Assembly: GCA_947471745.1 (NCBI GenBank)
Contig: CANJKZ010000092.1
Coordinates: 1,488,001 to 1,552,000 of the forward strand
Direction of reading: 5' to 3'
DNA length: 64,000 nucleotides
DNA from: Closterium sp. Naga37s-1
Taxonomy: Eukaryota > Streptophyta > Zygnematophyceae > Desmidiales > Closteriaceae
Position numbers and translations under genes: made by a program. Below, one piece after another: positions 31,101-42,886 of the stretch. Position 1 is the stretch's first letter; every line of letters begins with the position of its first letter. Below the pieces are notes generated by a model. That model ran no database searches. It saw only the letters and a program-made list of their open reading frames with translations, and was not told where the DNA came from.

Positions 31101-32919
31101 GAGCTTTTCCGCAGAGGTATCGCGGACAAGCGCAAGGCAGCCTCTGACGTGAAACTCCGACGCAACACCAAGGGACCCGGTTCAAAGACTGGTCGGTGAA
31201 TCCCCTGGTCGTGAGACACGAGGCCAGAGGTTCAGTTGGTGGGCGGCGTAGCGAACCGCGTAGGGCCACTGAAAATGGGGCGCTCGGGCATGGATCATGG
31301 AGGTGCGGGCGATCTCCATGACCAAGCCAACGCGGCGCTCAGCAATCCCATTATGTTGTGGGGACTCCGAAAGCGTCCAAAACTGTATGATGCCCTACTC
31401 ACCACCAAACCCGGAAAATACGCTGGAGTGGAACTCACCCCCACAGTCGGAGTGGAGACAACTGACATGACTACCACGAGTGCCCTCAGTAGCCAGGAGC
31501 CACCGGATCAGCGTAGAAGTCACCTCGGACTTCTTTGCTAGAGGAAAATTTGTGGGGTACCTGGCGTAGTCGTCAATGACCACGAGGAAGTAGCGCTCCC
31601 GCTCGGGCCCAAGACGAGGGGCTAGGCCCCAGACGTCCAGGTGGAGGCTCTGGAAGGGAGTGGTGGCCGGACGAAGGGAGGAGGCGTGAGGAGTGGCGCG
31701 CAGCCAACCCTCGACGCAAGAGTGCATGGCGGCGCAGGCGAGCAAGGGAGCGACTCAAAGACCCGCGGGAGACCTGACACAAGACGCTGGCTGGCCATGC
31801 TACAGAGGCGTGGGAGGGATGGGTGACCTAGACGGTGGTGCCACAAAACTGTCGGGTGAGAGAGGGACCGACAGGAGCATGACGCAATAAGCTGACCTAA
31901 GGCAACTACCTGACTGGGCGCATTAGCCTAACCAGACGCAGCTACCTGGGGGGGCGGAGTGTGCAGGACGAAGAGAACTGAGTCCGGCTCTCTGATGAAT
32001 GTGGTAAGAACTGCACCTATGGAAGCATCCGTACAGATCGCAGTCATCCCGTGCGCAAGAAAATTGACTGTGAACTCATGGTCCTGAAGGTATCCAACAC
32101 CCACCATGTTCCGAGGGAACGCGGGGATGTAGAGACCAGTGAGGACACTAGAGGGGATAGCCAGGCACGGGAGGGTGGTAGAACTGTGAGCGACACCTGG
32201 TCCTAAAGTAGGATCAGCCAGGGCAACTGGGATCGGAGCAGCAAGAGGTGTGACAGTGATGTGGTCGCGGAAAAAGCACTGGGACGCACCAGAGTCCATC
32301 ATGAAGGAGAGTGGCGCGTCAGCAGTCGTCAGAGTTGCACTAGTAACTACACAAGCACCTACACTAGAAGCACAAGCACTGACACTAGCAACAGCCAAAG
32401 GTCCTAAGCTGGGTCCCTTTCAGTCAAAAGATCCATACGTGACAGAATAAACATCATCTATAGACATATCAAACACACAGTAGCCACTACGAGACAGACC
32501 GGGCCAGGTCGGGGGAACCGGGTCATGCCCAAAACACTCACGGTAAAGGTCGTCGAGGCGGCTATAGCAGTGTAGTACAAAGTGGTCAGGACGCCAGAAA
32601 GTAGTGCCAGCACGAGGGCCAGTCAGGATCCGGTACTAGCAGTGTCCAACGCCGCGGCCACCACGACTACCCCTCCAGCCATCTGAGCAGATGCTCCCCG
32701 GACCACGAGGCCCCCACTGCTGCGGAGGGTGCCACTGCTACGGAGAGTGCCGCAGCTGCTGGGGTCCCCACTGCTGAAACTGCTGCTGCCCTTGCCGCTG
32801 TAAGACCCGAGTGGACGCCATGGTAAATGGCTAGCAGGGCAACACGCGCAAGGAACTGCTGGAGCTGGAGTAGCTGGAGCTAGGAACTGCTGCGGAGCGC
32901 ATTACCTGCGGGGCGCGCT

Positions 32920-33140
32920 GCCTAAGGTAGTGCGTGGCCAACTAAGGCAGTGCACGTTAGCCTAAGGCAGCCGGCAGAGCGCAGGGCAGCCTAAGGCAGA
33001 GCGCGGAGCAGCCTAAGGCACAGAGCGAGGCAGCCTAAGGCAGAGAACGGGGCATTCTAAGGCAGAGAACGGGGCAGCCTAAGGCAGAGAACTGGGCAGC
33101 CTAAGGCAGAGAACGAGGCAGCCTAAGACAGAGCACGGGC
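32920..33140 (-). repeat. 22-bp tandem repeat in leader of E
   Basis: About nine units near CCTAAGGCAGAGAACGGGGC (22 bp). It occupies the same leader position as the GC-rich arrays of A and B but is unrelated in sequence. Confidence 0.85.
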
Positions 33141-33251
33141 GCGCGTTTCTCTGCTGGTTGGCGCGCGCTACGTAGGCTAGGTGATTACGGAGCGATGGAG
33201 CGACTACGGAGTGGTGGAGCAGTACTAGGCTAGGCTAGGATGGGAGTGTAC

Positions 33252-33374
33252 TGTAAAAAATAACGTGCAGGAATGATGGACTAAGATGAGATATGAGTAC
33301 AAGCACAAGGTCAAGCATTGTACTCAGTAGAGGCTACCCCAATACAGCCTACAAACATACAAACACATTTGACA
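33252..33374 (-). repeat. 3' LTR of F (possibly shared with E)
   Basis: About 123 bp with a complete purine tract on the F side. On the other side the leader of E follows with no recognisable primer site, so this LTR may also stand for the 5' LTR of E. Confidence 0.7.
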
Positions 33375-33376
33375 GA

Positions 33377-33397
33377 CCCCCACAGGCAAAGTGGGGG
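33377..33397 (-). promoter_or_regulatory. Polypurine-tract hairpin of F
   Basis: Here the stem is 7 bp (CCCCCAC with GTGGGGG). The base that closes the loop is changed relative to A, B, G and I, and the change turns an A-C mismatch into a G-C pair. Confidence 0.6.
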
Positions 33398-33585
33398 AGA
33401 GAAAGAACAACCAACGGTCACAAGACCAGTCAAGCATGAGAACAAAGCAAAGCAAAGCCCAGAGTGGATCTCAAGATCACCACGCCGTCTGAGCACAAGC
33501 AAGTGGCCACAAGGCCAGTTCACATGCAGAGTTATAAAAGCACAAGCAGTACAGTGATCACAACCTAGCAAGAGCAATCATGCAT

Positions 33586-33630
33586 GTATGTATATATATA
33601 TATTTATATATATATATATATATATATATT
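33586..33630. repeat. AT microsatellite in 3' part of F
   Basis: TATATATA run interrupted once by TTTA, between the RNase H end and the LTR of F. Confidence 0.9.
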
Positions 33631-33803
33631 ACATTACAAGACAAAGTTAAGCAACCAGCAGGTGAGGCAGAGTAGGCACAAGGCCGAGAGCAGTGCAGAA
33701 ACGCTGATGATCACCAGACCCAAGGGCCTTGGTGAAGACATCAGCAGTGTTGGCCCGAGAGGCCACATAAGCAAGGCGCAGCTGACCACGCTGCTGCAAA
33801 TCT

Positions 33804-33934
33804 TGTCAGACTTATATGCTATAGTCTGTGTAGGCTGTAGTGGGGTAGACAATATGGGGTACAACACTTTTAGGTTCTCCTACTTGTACCCACCTGTTTC
33901 CTAAGGCATTCATTTCCTTGTTCTTATTCTCACA
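33804..33934 (+). repeat. 5' LTR of G
   Basis: 131 bp, TGTCAGACTT to TTCTCACA; about one difference from 46956-47086. Confidence 0.93.
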
Positions 33935-33948
33935 TGGTATTAGAGCAG
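33935..33948 (+). other. Primer-binding site of G
   Basis: TGGTATTAGAGCAG after the LTR; a near match to the usual plant TGGTATCAGAGC initiator-Met site. Confidence 0.8.
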
Positions 33949-34284
33949 AATCGTTCCTAGGGCCCACCGAACGTTCCGCCCTGCCCTAACTGGTTTTTTT
34001 TTTTTTCTTAGCTGCCCCTGCAGCCGCGCTGCCCTTGCAGCCGGCGTGCTCCCCCTGCGACCGTGCTGCCCCTGCAGCCGTGCCCGCCCGTGCAGCCGTG
34101 CCTGCCCCTGCAGCCCGTGGGCGCTGCCTCTGCATCAGTGCCTGCCCCTGCAGCCCGTGGGTGCTGCCCCTGCAGCCAGCGCGCTGCCCTGCCGAGCCGC
34201 GTGTCGCCCGTGGGCGCTGCCTCTGCCCTGCCGAGCCGCGTGACGCCCGTGGGCGCTGCCTCTGCGACCCTCGTGTCGCCCCCC

Positions 34285-34640
34285 GCTGCCCCGTCGCGCT
34301 GCCCTGGTAAGCCGCGCGCGACCCCCCGCTGCCACGTCGAGTCGCCCTGGGGAGCCGCGCTCGGCCCCCCGCTGCCCCGTCGCGACGCCCTGGGGAGCCG
34401 CGCTCGGCCCCCGCTGCCCCGTCGCGACGCCCTGGGGAGCCGCGCTCGGCCCCCGCTGCCCCGTCGCGACGCCCTGGGGAGCCGCGCTCGGCCCCCGCTG
34501 CCCCGTCGCGACGCCCTGGGGAGCCGCGCGCGACCCCCCGCTGCCCCGTCGCGACGCCCTGGGGAGCCGCGCGCGGACCCCCCCCCCCCCCCCCCCCCCC
34601 CCCACTGCTCCGTCGCGGCGCCCTGGGAAGCCGCGCTCCG
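34285..34640 (+). repeat. 42-bp tandem repeat and C26 run in leader of G
   Basis: About seven 42-bp units containing CCCCGTCGCGACGCCCTGGG, ending in a homopolymer of 26 C at 34578-34603. A second GC-rich array (CTGCAGCAGCTGACGTCGCG type) follows at about 34800-35060. A short A-rich tract (about 34720-34736) separates them. The C run is a likely place for sequencing error. Confidence 0.85.
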
Positions 34641-36470
34641 TCCCCCTCACTGCAGCCCGCGAGCCGCCTCTGCAGCGCCGAGTGCGACCTGCCAAACCCT
34701 AAAATAAATCATTAATTAAAAAAAAAAAAAAAAAAGAGGAGCCCTAGGTGCTGCTGCCCTAGGTGCTACTGCTGCTACTACTGCTACTGGCGGCCGCCCC
34801 TGCCCCGCCCTGCAGCAGCTGACGTCGCGGCCCTGCTCCGCCCTGCAGCAGCTGACGTCGCGGCTCTGCCCCGCCCTGCAGTAGCTGCCGTTGGGGCCCC
34901 TGCCCCGCCCTGCAGCAGCTGACGTTGCGGCCCTGCCCCGCCCTGCAGCAGCTGCCGTCGCGGCCCGGCCCCGCCCTGCAGCAGCTGCCGCAGAGCTCCC
35001 TGCCGCGGTCGCGGCCCCGCCCTTCAGCAGCTACCGCGGAGCCCTCGCCCTGCAGTGGTAGCGGCCTCGCCGTTGCCGCCGTCGTACGCCTGCCCTTCTC
35101 GCCACTGGTGAGCACTGCCCTGCCCGTACTGCTGTTACTGCTGCTCCTGCTGCTACTGCTTTTTTCTACAGCTACTGCTGCTCCTAGCGTGGCCAGATGC
35201 AGCTCCAGCGCCGTCCGCGTGAGTCCCTCACGCCCCAGCAGCTTCGTGAGTGGTACGCTAGTTGGGGTTGTCGGGGTGGCCGTAGTGGGAGTCGTCCTGG
35301 AGTGAGTAGTTCGGGAGCTTCTTGTAGTGGCCAGGTGCAGCTGCAGCGTCGTCCGCTCGCGGTCCTTTCGCCCCAGCAGCTTCGTGAGTGGTACGCTCAG
35401 CGTGGAGGGTCACGGGGTACTGCTCGCTGCCCGTACGTGATTCGCACTGGTGCTCGGACTGGTCAGCCTTGCGGGACGTTTGGTCATACAGAGTCCCACT
35501 GCTTCGCTCGTCTGAGCGACGCCTAGCGTACTGCGTTTGGCGATGCGGCTGAGCTCCCCGACTGGGTGGAGCTGCTTAGGCAGAGGGTAGATATCTATGC
35601 TCTTGACTCTGATGCTATCCTCACTGCCATGTATGCATTGCCTACTAGTGCTGAGGGTGCCTGTTACCTGTGTGTGCCGCCTGACCCCGGTATCCAGTCT
35701 GCTGCTCTAGGTGCTGGTGAGGCTGCTGCTCTAGGTGCTGGTGCGTCTCCTGCTCCAGGTGCCGGTGAGGCTGCTCTCTAGGTGCTCGTGAGTCTACTGC
35801 TCCAGGTACTGGTGAGTCTGCCCTCTCTGGTGCTGCGCCTGCTGCGATCTTCCACACCTTCACCCTTGACTCGGGAGCTTCTCGCTCCTTCTTTCGAGAC
35901 CACACCACACTCACGCCGCTTAGTCGGCCGGTTGCAGTCTCCCTGGAAGACCCCTCTGGGGGTCCTGTCCTTGCCCACTACTCCACTGTCCTACCGTGTC
36001 CGGCGGCCCTTTCTGGCTCCCTGTCAGGTCTTTACCTCCCCTCGTTCTCTACGAACTTGGTGAGTGGTGCTGACCTACAGGATGGGGGGGTTGACCAGTT
36101 CACTCCTGCGAGTCAGCGAGTGACCCACTGCACGTGTGCTCGGACGGGCCGACACTTGGCCACGTTTACCCGTCAGCCGGGGTCGAGCCTGTACACACTC
36201 ACTACCGAGTCTCCTTCGGTTCCTGCGTCTGGTCAGGTAGCTGCGTCGAGTCAGGTGTTTCCTGCAATGTCCAGGTTTGGTCCTGAGTCTGCCCCCTGCT
36301 CGTGTCGTCTCCTGTCTCACCAGACTCTCCTCTGGCACCACCGCCTTGGTCACCCCTCCCTGCCTCGTCTCCGGGGCATGGCCTCCCGTGTCCTTGTCTC
36401 TGGTCTGCCCCGGTCCCTCCCTCCCCTTCCCCCGGGGGCCTGCCCCTACCTGCGTTCCCTGCGTCGAGAG

Positions 36471-37488
36471 TGTTATAGTCTGCAGTCCACTTAGGGGTCG
36501 CGGATGCCCATGAAACCGCCTAAGCAGAATCTGACGTCTTCAAACCGCCTCTGTTCAAAACGCCGTCACGATCAGCTCCGAGAACATACGAGGCTGAAAC
36601 TTGAACAGCAGTTAGCCTTAGGTGTCTGCTTTCCAACGGTATATTAGTTGCTATTATCAGAGGTGTGTGCACTACGCAGTGAACGAAAACGTAAGCTCGG
36701 CTGAAAAAACGTGTATTCTCATTGATGCAAGGAAGAGGTAAGTACAACATTGCCTAGGGGACTCATAAGGGGTTGGGTCATCCTGGGAACTCAGAGAAGG
36801 TTGAGTCCTAGGGGAGAAAGGCTAGAGAAGAATGGGAAACGTCCTAGCTAGGTCAGCAAAGCCAACCACACTTGGATGTTCAGAGCTGTACTCAAGGCTA
36901 CCAATAGTGAGTCAAGCCAACATGAGTCAGCTTGTCTTCCCACTTGCACCCTCTTGCAAGTTGCTTCCAGGAAGACCACACTTCTCAAAAGGAGGGTTGT
37001 AGAGTCCCACTTGACCACCTGTACTTCTTGTCTCATTCTCTGTCCCTGCACCATTGGCATGACAACAATGAAAGGGTGGCAAGGGAAATGCTGCCAACAG
37101 TGCACCATGACTACGGAACAGTGAATTTCGGCAGCTGTCACGCAATGCTCAGATGTTGGATCGTTCTGAAACTTGGTGACCACTTGCACAGCGGGGCAAA
37201 GGACTTCCAGACCGAATTTCAGACCAATCAGATCTCGGTAGACGAGTCAGCAGCCGAAATGGTGAACTCGGGTGTTACCAAAAAGGAGTAACACACACTT
37301 CCGGGATGCCATAAGTCTTGAAACATAAAATGTTGTCATGCCTTGGTAACTGCTTCAAAAACTCTGAAACTTTGAGGGTTTGAAGAACACGTGTTGAAAA
37401 ACCTCCCCACAAACTTCCAGAAGCTGAGCAGGCTTGTAGGCCGAATGGGAGTGCGATGACCGTGCCACTGTAATGTGTTGGCACAACA
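36471..37488 (-). repeat. 3' LTR of H
   Basis: 1018 bp; starts TGTTGTGCCA on the minus strand and ends CTATAACA. Confidence 0.92.
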
Positions 37489-37545
37489 AACTCCCCCTCA
37501 TCGTGCTCTCATTCATCCCTTAGCTGCTCCCTGAAGCTGCCTCCC

Positions 37546-40500
37546 TTAGTTGAAGGACATGCCACACAAGGTGGCGCAGGTCCAATGCTGATGCTCTGCA
37601 AGCCGCTTCGTCAAAAAATCTGCAGGTTGCTTGGTAGTGTTGATGTAGTGCAAGGAGACCGTGCCCTTCTTCACCTCCTTCCTCACCCAATGCCATTTGA
37701 TATGCATGTGCTTGTTCAGCCCATGGAGCACAGCATTGCGAGCCATTGCAATTGCTCCTTGGCTGTCACAAAACACAGGTGTAGGACCCTCTTGCTCCTG
37801 CCCCAACTCCTCAAGCAACCTCCTCATCCAAACCACCTCCTTCACCCCATGAAACAACGCCATGTACTCGCTCTCCGTTGATGAGTGAGCTATCTCCCCT
37901 TGCTTCTTAGACTTCCAGCTCACTGGACTCCCTCCAACACAGCATACATAGCCACCGTGGGATGTTGCATCACTGATGTCACTTGCCCAGGTAGCATCGG
38001 TGAAGCACGAGAGGTACAAGTGTCCACGCCTTGCAGGTGCACCGGTCTTCGTGCTCACCTCCTCCACTCCCTTTTGCTTCAGCTGCCCATGCACTGAATA
38101 TTGCAGCCCCACCCTTGAGGTTGCCATGCAGTACCTCACCAGCCTCTCTGCTGCATCAAGGTGCTCTTGAAGGGGCCTAGACACCACACGAGCCAGCTGC
38201 GAAACCGCGAATGAAATATCGGGGCGAGTGTTGACCGAAGCATACATCAAGCTCCCCACCATTGACTGGAACCGACGCTCCAACACCTCACCCTCCTCTT
38301 CATCAAGGTGTAGCTGAAATCCTGAGGGTAGTGGAGTCTTTACACTCCTCCCTTCCTCCAGCCCATACCTCTCCCCCATGGCTGCAAGGTACTTGTGTTG
38401 GTGAAGCCTCAACCATCCCTTCACCTCGTCCCGCTCCACGTGAAGACCAAGGTAATACCCCACTGGTCCAAGGGCCTTGCATTGAAAGGTCTCCTTCAGC
38501 TTCCCTTGCACCTCCTTGATCCTCTCCAGGGATGGAGAGAAGAGGAGAATGTCATCGACGTAGACAAGGAGAAACACTTTCTCCTCATCCCCCTCGGTTA
38601 TGAAGAGACTCTCGTCGCACCCGCTAACTTTGAAGCCAAGAGCCTCCAACGCCTCCACCAGCCTTGCATACCAGCACCTTGGAGCTTGTTTGAGGCCATA
38701 GATGGCCTTGTTGAGCCTGCAAACACGTCCGCTCCCATCGTCGTACCCCTCTGGCTGCTTCATGTAAATCTCCTCATCTACCACGCCATAGAGGAAAGCC
38801 GTCTTCACATCCATTTGCTCCACCTTCCAACCACAAACGGCAGCTGCTGCCAGCAACACCCGGAGCGTAGGAGCCTTGGCAACAGGAGCAAACACCTCCT
38901 TAAAGTCAACCCCCTCCCTCTGCTGGAAACCCTTGATCACAAGTCTTGTTTTGCGCCTCTCCAACTTCCCCTCCGCATCGGTCTTCACACGTAATATCCA
39001 CGTGCAATCCAATGCCTTTCTTCCCGGGGGCAGATTGGTGAGGGTCCACGTTCCATTCTCCATGAGGCTCTTAAACTCATCCTCCCTTGAAGCCAACCAA
39101 GCCTCTTGATCATCTCCAGCAAGTGCTTCCTCCATCGAAGCCGGTTCATGAGGTAAGTTGACACCGAAGCAACAAATCTGCTCCATCTCTCCCTCGGCTC
39201 CCTTCTCCTCATCATCGTCCTCCTCCTGGACCAGCAATGCCTTGGGACCCCCAAGCCTTTCATACTTGAGGAAATCCCTTGGGTGAGCAGCTCTTTTGGG
39301 CCTCTCCTTGGCTGCACTCTCCTTAGCTCCACCACGGACAGCACCACGCTTCCCTTGGGTTGTCCGCCTTGGTGGAAGAGTAGGGGATGGTGTAGGCTGC
39401 TGCACCTCCTCCTCGGCATCACCTCTCTCAGCTACAGGGGCCTTCTGTTGCTGCAACACTCCCTCCACCTCTGCTGCCTCCCCTTCAGCACCTCCCAAGT
39501 CATGTGACACCTCCGTTACCTCTGAAGACGAAGACAACTCGATGGGAATGAAGAGTGGGTCATTCGTTCCCACCTCTATTCCGAGCGGAATGGTGACCTT
39601 GCTCCTCCCTCGCTCCAACCACTCCTTGAACATGAGCCCCTCCATGAACTTGGCATCTCTGGTGGTGAAGATGGTGTTGGCTATTGGGTCCCACATGAGC
39701 CACCCCTTGCTCCCTTGTGCAAGTCCCAAATGAACAGCCCACACCGCCGCCGCTTGAAGCTTGTCACGCTTTTCCTTAGGGACGTGCACGAGTCCCATGC
39801 ACCCAAAGACTCGAAGCATATCCACCAGAGGCTTCTTGCCCCTCCATTTCTCCATAGGGACCCAATGCTGCCCTCCCACATGAGTCAATACTCGGTTCTT
39901 GATGACGGTGGCATGGCGAATAGCGAGGGGCCAGAACCGTAAGGGTAGACCCGAGTCTACCAACATCGTTCTCCCGCCCTCCAAGATGGTCCGGTTCGCT
40001 CTCTCTGCCACGCCATTGGATTGAGGGGTGTAGGCCGTGGTGAGCTGCTGCTTGATGCCATGCCGCTTCAGCCAGCTCCGGAACTCCGCTCCCAAGAACT
40101 CCCCACCACGGTCACTACGTATCGCCTTCACCCGCTTGCCGCTCTCTCGCTCCACCATGGGCAGCCACTCTTCAATGATGACCCTTGCAGCATCACTCTT
40201 CTTTGCAAGTGGAAAGGACCAGGTGAGCCTTGTGTTGTCATCCACCATGGTCATAGAATACAGGGCCCCACCATCTCCCTTCACCTTCATGGGTCCCACG
40301 AGATCCACATGCACGAGCTCCACCGGGTCACTCGACTCCCCCTCCACCGAATGGAAGGAAAACCGTGAAAACTTGCTGGTCAAGCAAGTCTCACAAGATC
40401 CCACCTCCTTGGGCTCCCCCTTTATCCTCAGCCCCTTGACTCTTTCCTCCTTAAACAGCTGCTGCAACTGAGGTAGCGCCACGTGGCCAAAGCGACGGTG

Positions 40501-41684
40501 TGCGGTGAGCCAATCCGTCTCACCCGTGCTAGGAGTTACACTTGGAAGCGCAGCCCCTCCATGCCCAAGGAGCCCACCATCACTGTCATCACCACCCCCT
40601 CCATTGTCCACGTGGTTAACACGCCCTCCTCTCACATCTCCAGCAGCCAAGCGCGCAGCCGCCTCCTTCCATGGCAGCACCGGTATCTCCCACATGGACC
40701 GGTGCATGTCCTTGCCGCCTCGGAGGTCCCACAATACGCGCCCATCCAGAGTTGCCTTGAAAACCTTTGTGCCCAACATCTCCATCTTCATCCCTGCCTC
40801 ACTTAGGGCCTTGGTAGAGAGGAGGTTGGCACACAATCCAGGAACAAGGAGAACACGCTTCAGCCCCACAAGCCTCCCATCCGCACCCATGAACATGGCT
40901 CTCCCCTCGCCACGCACGGGTACAACTTGGCCGGTGGCTGAAACGACGGTGGCTGCCTTTGATGGCCTAACTTCATCCAGTAGATCCTCTCGGTTGGTCA
41001 TGGTCATGAAGGCTCCCGTATCGATGACCCAATGGGAGGAGCGGTGAAGAGCAATCTTGCTGGCCGGCACAACCATGTCCTCGGGGCACGCCTCCCCTAC
41101 ATGGTAGAACATGCCGCCGTATCCGCCAGCACCTCCTTCGCCCTCCTCACTGCCCATGCCTTCTCCCATAGCTCCATGAACACCCTTGGAGCCCTCAATT
41201 GATGGCTGACCAGGCCTCCAACCGTCAGGTAGCTTGCGGCACTTGAACCATGGGTGCCCTTCCACATGGCAATACCAACACTTGCCGCCACACCGCTTGC
41301 CTCCCTTGTTGCCACGCTTCCCTCCCGAATGCTGCTCCCCTCCAGAGCCTTCCTTGGCCTTCCCTTTCTTGCTGCCACGCCCCTTGAAGCCCTTCATGCC
41401 ATAGGCAGAGCCTCCACCTTCACCGGCAGCGGCGGTCAGCTCCTTCCTCCGAAACTCCTCTTGAAGAACTTGTGCGCGAATCCACTCAAGGGACCACGAG
41501 TCCTTCATCCCATTAAGGTTGACCACCAAGGGCCCCCACGACTCCGGCAGCAGGGAGAGAGCCTTGTAGCACTTGATTTTCTCAGGGTAGTCCACACCAG
41601 CAGCTGAGAGCTTCACATAGAGGTCCCTGAGTTGATCGAACGCTCCTTGTACGGCATCACCCTCGTTGATCTTCACCGCATGGA
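37546..41684 (-). CDS. Gag (part)-Pol frame of copia element H
   Basis: Minus-strand frame ending at 37546. From the upstream side: end of a UBN2-type gag (about 41690-41440); CCHC knuckle CWYCHVEGHPWFKC near 41250-41290; protease VIDTGAF near 41020; integrase zinc domain RRFGH...CETC near 40380-40500; integrase core with VDLVGP, SDRGGEF and NGVAERANR about 39960-40330; linker rich in Ser/Glu; RT with YVDD near 38550; RNase H with TDATWASD and the end ADFLTKRL about 37570-37990. The open frame continues upstream of 41684 into antisense DNA of element G, and those codons are not part of the H protein. Confidence 0.88.
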
Positions 41685-42882
41685 GTCTGCCCCCTGCTCG
41701 TGTCGTCTCCTGTCTCACCAGACTCTCCTCTGGCACCACCGCCTTGGTCACCCCTCCCTGCCTCGTCTCCGGGGCATGGCCTCCCGTGTCCTTGTCTCTG
41801 GTCTGCCCCGGTCCCTCCCTCCCCTTCCCCCGGGGGCCTGCCCCTACCTGCGTTCCCTGCGTCGAGAGTGTTATAGTCTGCAGTCCACTTAGGGGTCGCG
41901 GATGCCCATGAAACCGCCTAAGCAGAATCTGACGTCTTCAAACCGCCTCTGTTCAAAACGCCGTCACGATCAGCTCCGAGAACATACGAGGCTGAAACTT
42001 GAACAGCAGTTAGCCTTAGGTGTCTGCTTTCCAACGGTATATTAGTTGCTATTATCAGAGGTGTGTGCACTACGCAGTGAACGAAAACGTAAGCTCGGCT
42101 GAAAAAACGTGTATTCTCATTGATGCAAGGAAGAGGTAAGTACAACATTGCCTAGGGGACTCATAAGGGGTTGGGTCATCCTGGGAACTCAGAGAAGGTT
42201 GAGTCCTAGGGGAGAAAGGCTAGAGAAGAATGGGAAACGTCCTAGCTAGGTCAGCAAAGCCAACCACACTTGGATGTTCAGAGCTGTACTCAAGGCTACC
42301 AATAGTGAGTCAAGCCAACATGAGTCAGCTTGTCTTCCCACTTGCACCCTCTTGCAAGTTGCTTCCAGGAAGACCACACTTCTCAAAAGGAGGGTTGTAG
42401 AGTCCCACTTGACCACCTGTACTTCTTGTCTCATTCTCTGTCCCTGCACCATTGGCATGACAACAATGAAAGGGTGGCAAGGGAAATGCTGCCAACAGTG
42501 CACCATGACTACGGAACAGTGAATTTCGGCAGCTGTCACGCAATGCTCAGATGTTGGATCGTTCTGAAACTTGGTGACCACTTGCACAGCGGGGCAAAGG
42601 ACTTCCAGACCGAATTTCAGACCAATCAGATCTCGGTAGACGAGTCAGCAGCCGAAATGGTGAACTCGGGTGTTACCAAAAAGGAGTAACACACACTTCC
42701 GGGATGCCATAAGTCTTGAAACATAAAATGTTGTCATGCCTTGGTAACTGCTTCAAAAACTCTGAAACTTTGAGGGTTTGAAGAACACGTGTTGAAAAAC
42801 CTCCCCACAAACTTCCAGAAGCTGAGCAGGCTTGTAGGCCGAATGGGAGTGCGATGACCGTGCCACTGTAATGTGTTGGCAC
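41685..42882. repeat. Exact 1.2-kb direct duplication of 36287-37484
   Basis: The copies are offset by 5398 bp and identical where checked. The repeat is longer than the LTR of H: each copy includes about 180 bp of G coding sequence (integrase zinc domain region) to the left of the LTR. A simple insertion would place that sequence on the outside only. Confidence 0.85.
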
Positions 42883-42886
42883 AACA
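41869..42886 (-). repeat. 5' LTR of H
   Basis: 1018 bp, identical to 36471-37488; followed on the right by GAGAG and the resumption of G. Confidence 0.9.

Larger units (their letters stand above)
27835..33251 (-). mobile_element. Ty1/copia LTR retrotransposon E (very old, heavily broken)
   Basis: Minus-strand element of the A/B/G/I family. 3' LTR about 27835-27967, purine tract and AT-rich 3' part, RNase H about 28280-28640, RT about 28640-29790, Pro-rich linker about 29840-30840, integrase about 30850-31800, integrase zinc domain about 31740-31900, protease about 32150-32400, a short gag-like region with a PQQLR motif about 32450-32822, and a repetitive leader. It has many breaks (well over ten). 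The upstream end abuts the 3' LTR of F in the same orientation; no separate 5' LTR or primer site was found. No UBN2-type capsid region was recognised, as in G and I. Confidence 0.88.
36471..42886 (-). mobile_element. Ty1/copia LTR retrotransposon H, separate lineage, inside G
   Basis: Two 1018-bp LTRs (36471-37488, 41869-42886), identical as far as I can compare, TG...CA ended, with GAGAG on the outer sides (36466-36470, 42887-42891). Minus orientation: purine tract at 37489-37507 next to the 3' LTR. The internal region carries the end of gag, a canonical CCHC knuckle, protease, integrase, RT and RNase H, open throughout. It is not whole: the first part of its internal region and the primer site are not seen, and about 180 bp of G sequence lie between LTR and gag instead. 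Long LTRs, CCHC spacing and protein sequence set it apart from all other copias here. Confidence 0.92.

Noticed and set aside
36520-37291. Repeated sets of small open frames (36520-37484 and 41918-42882)
   Set aside because: They lie in the two identical LTRs of H, and duplication of the frames only reflects the LTR pair.
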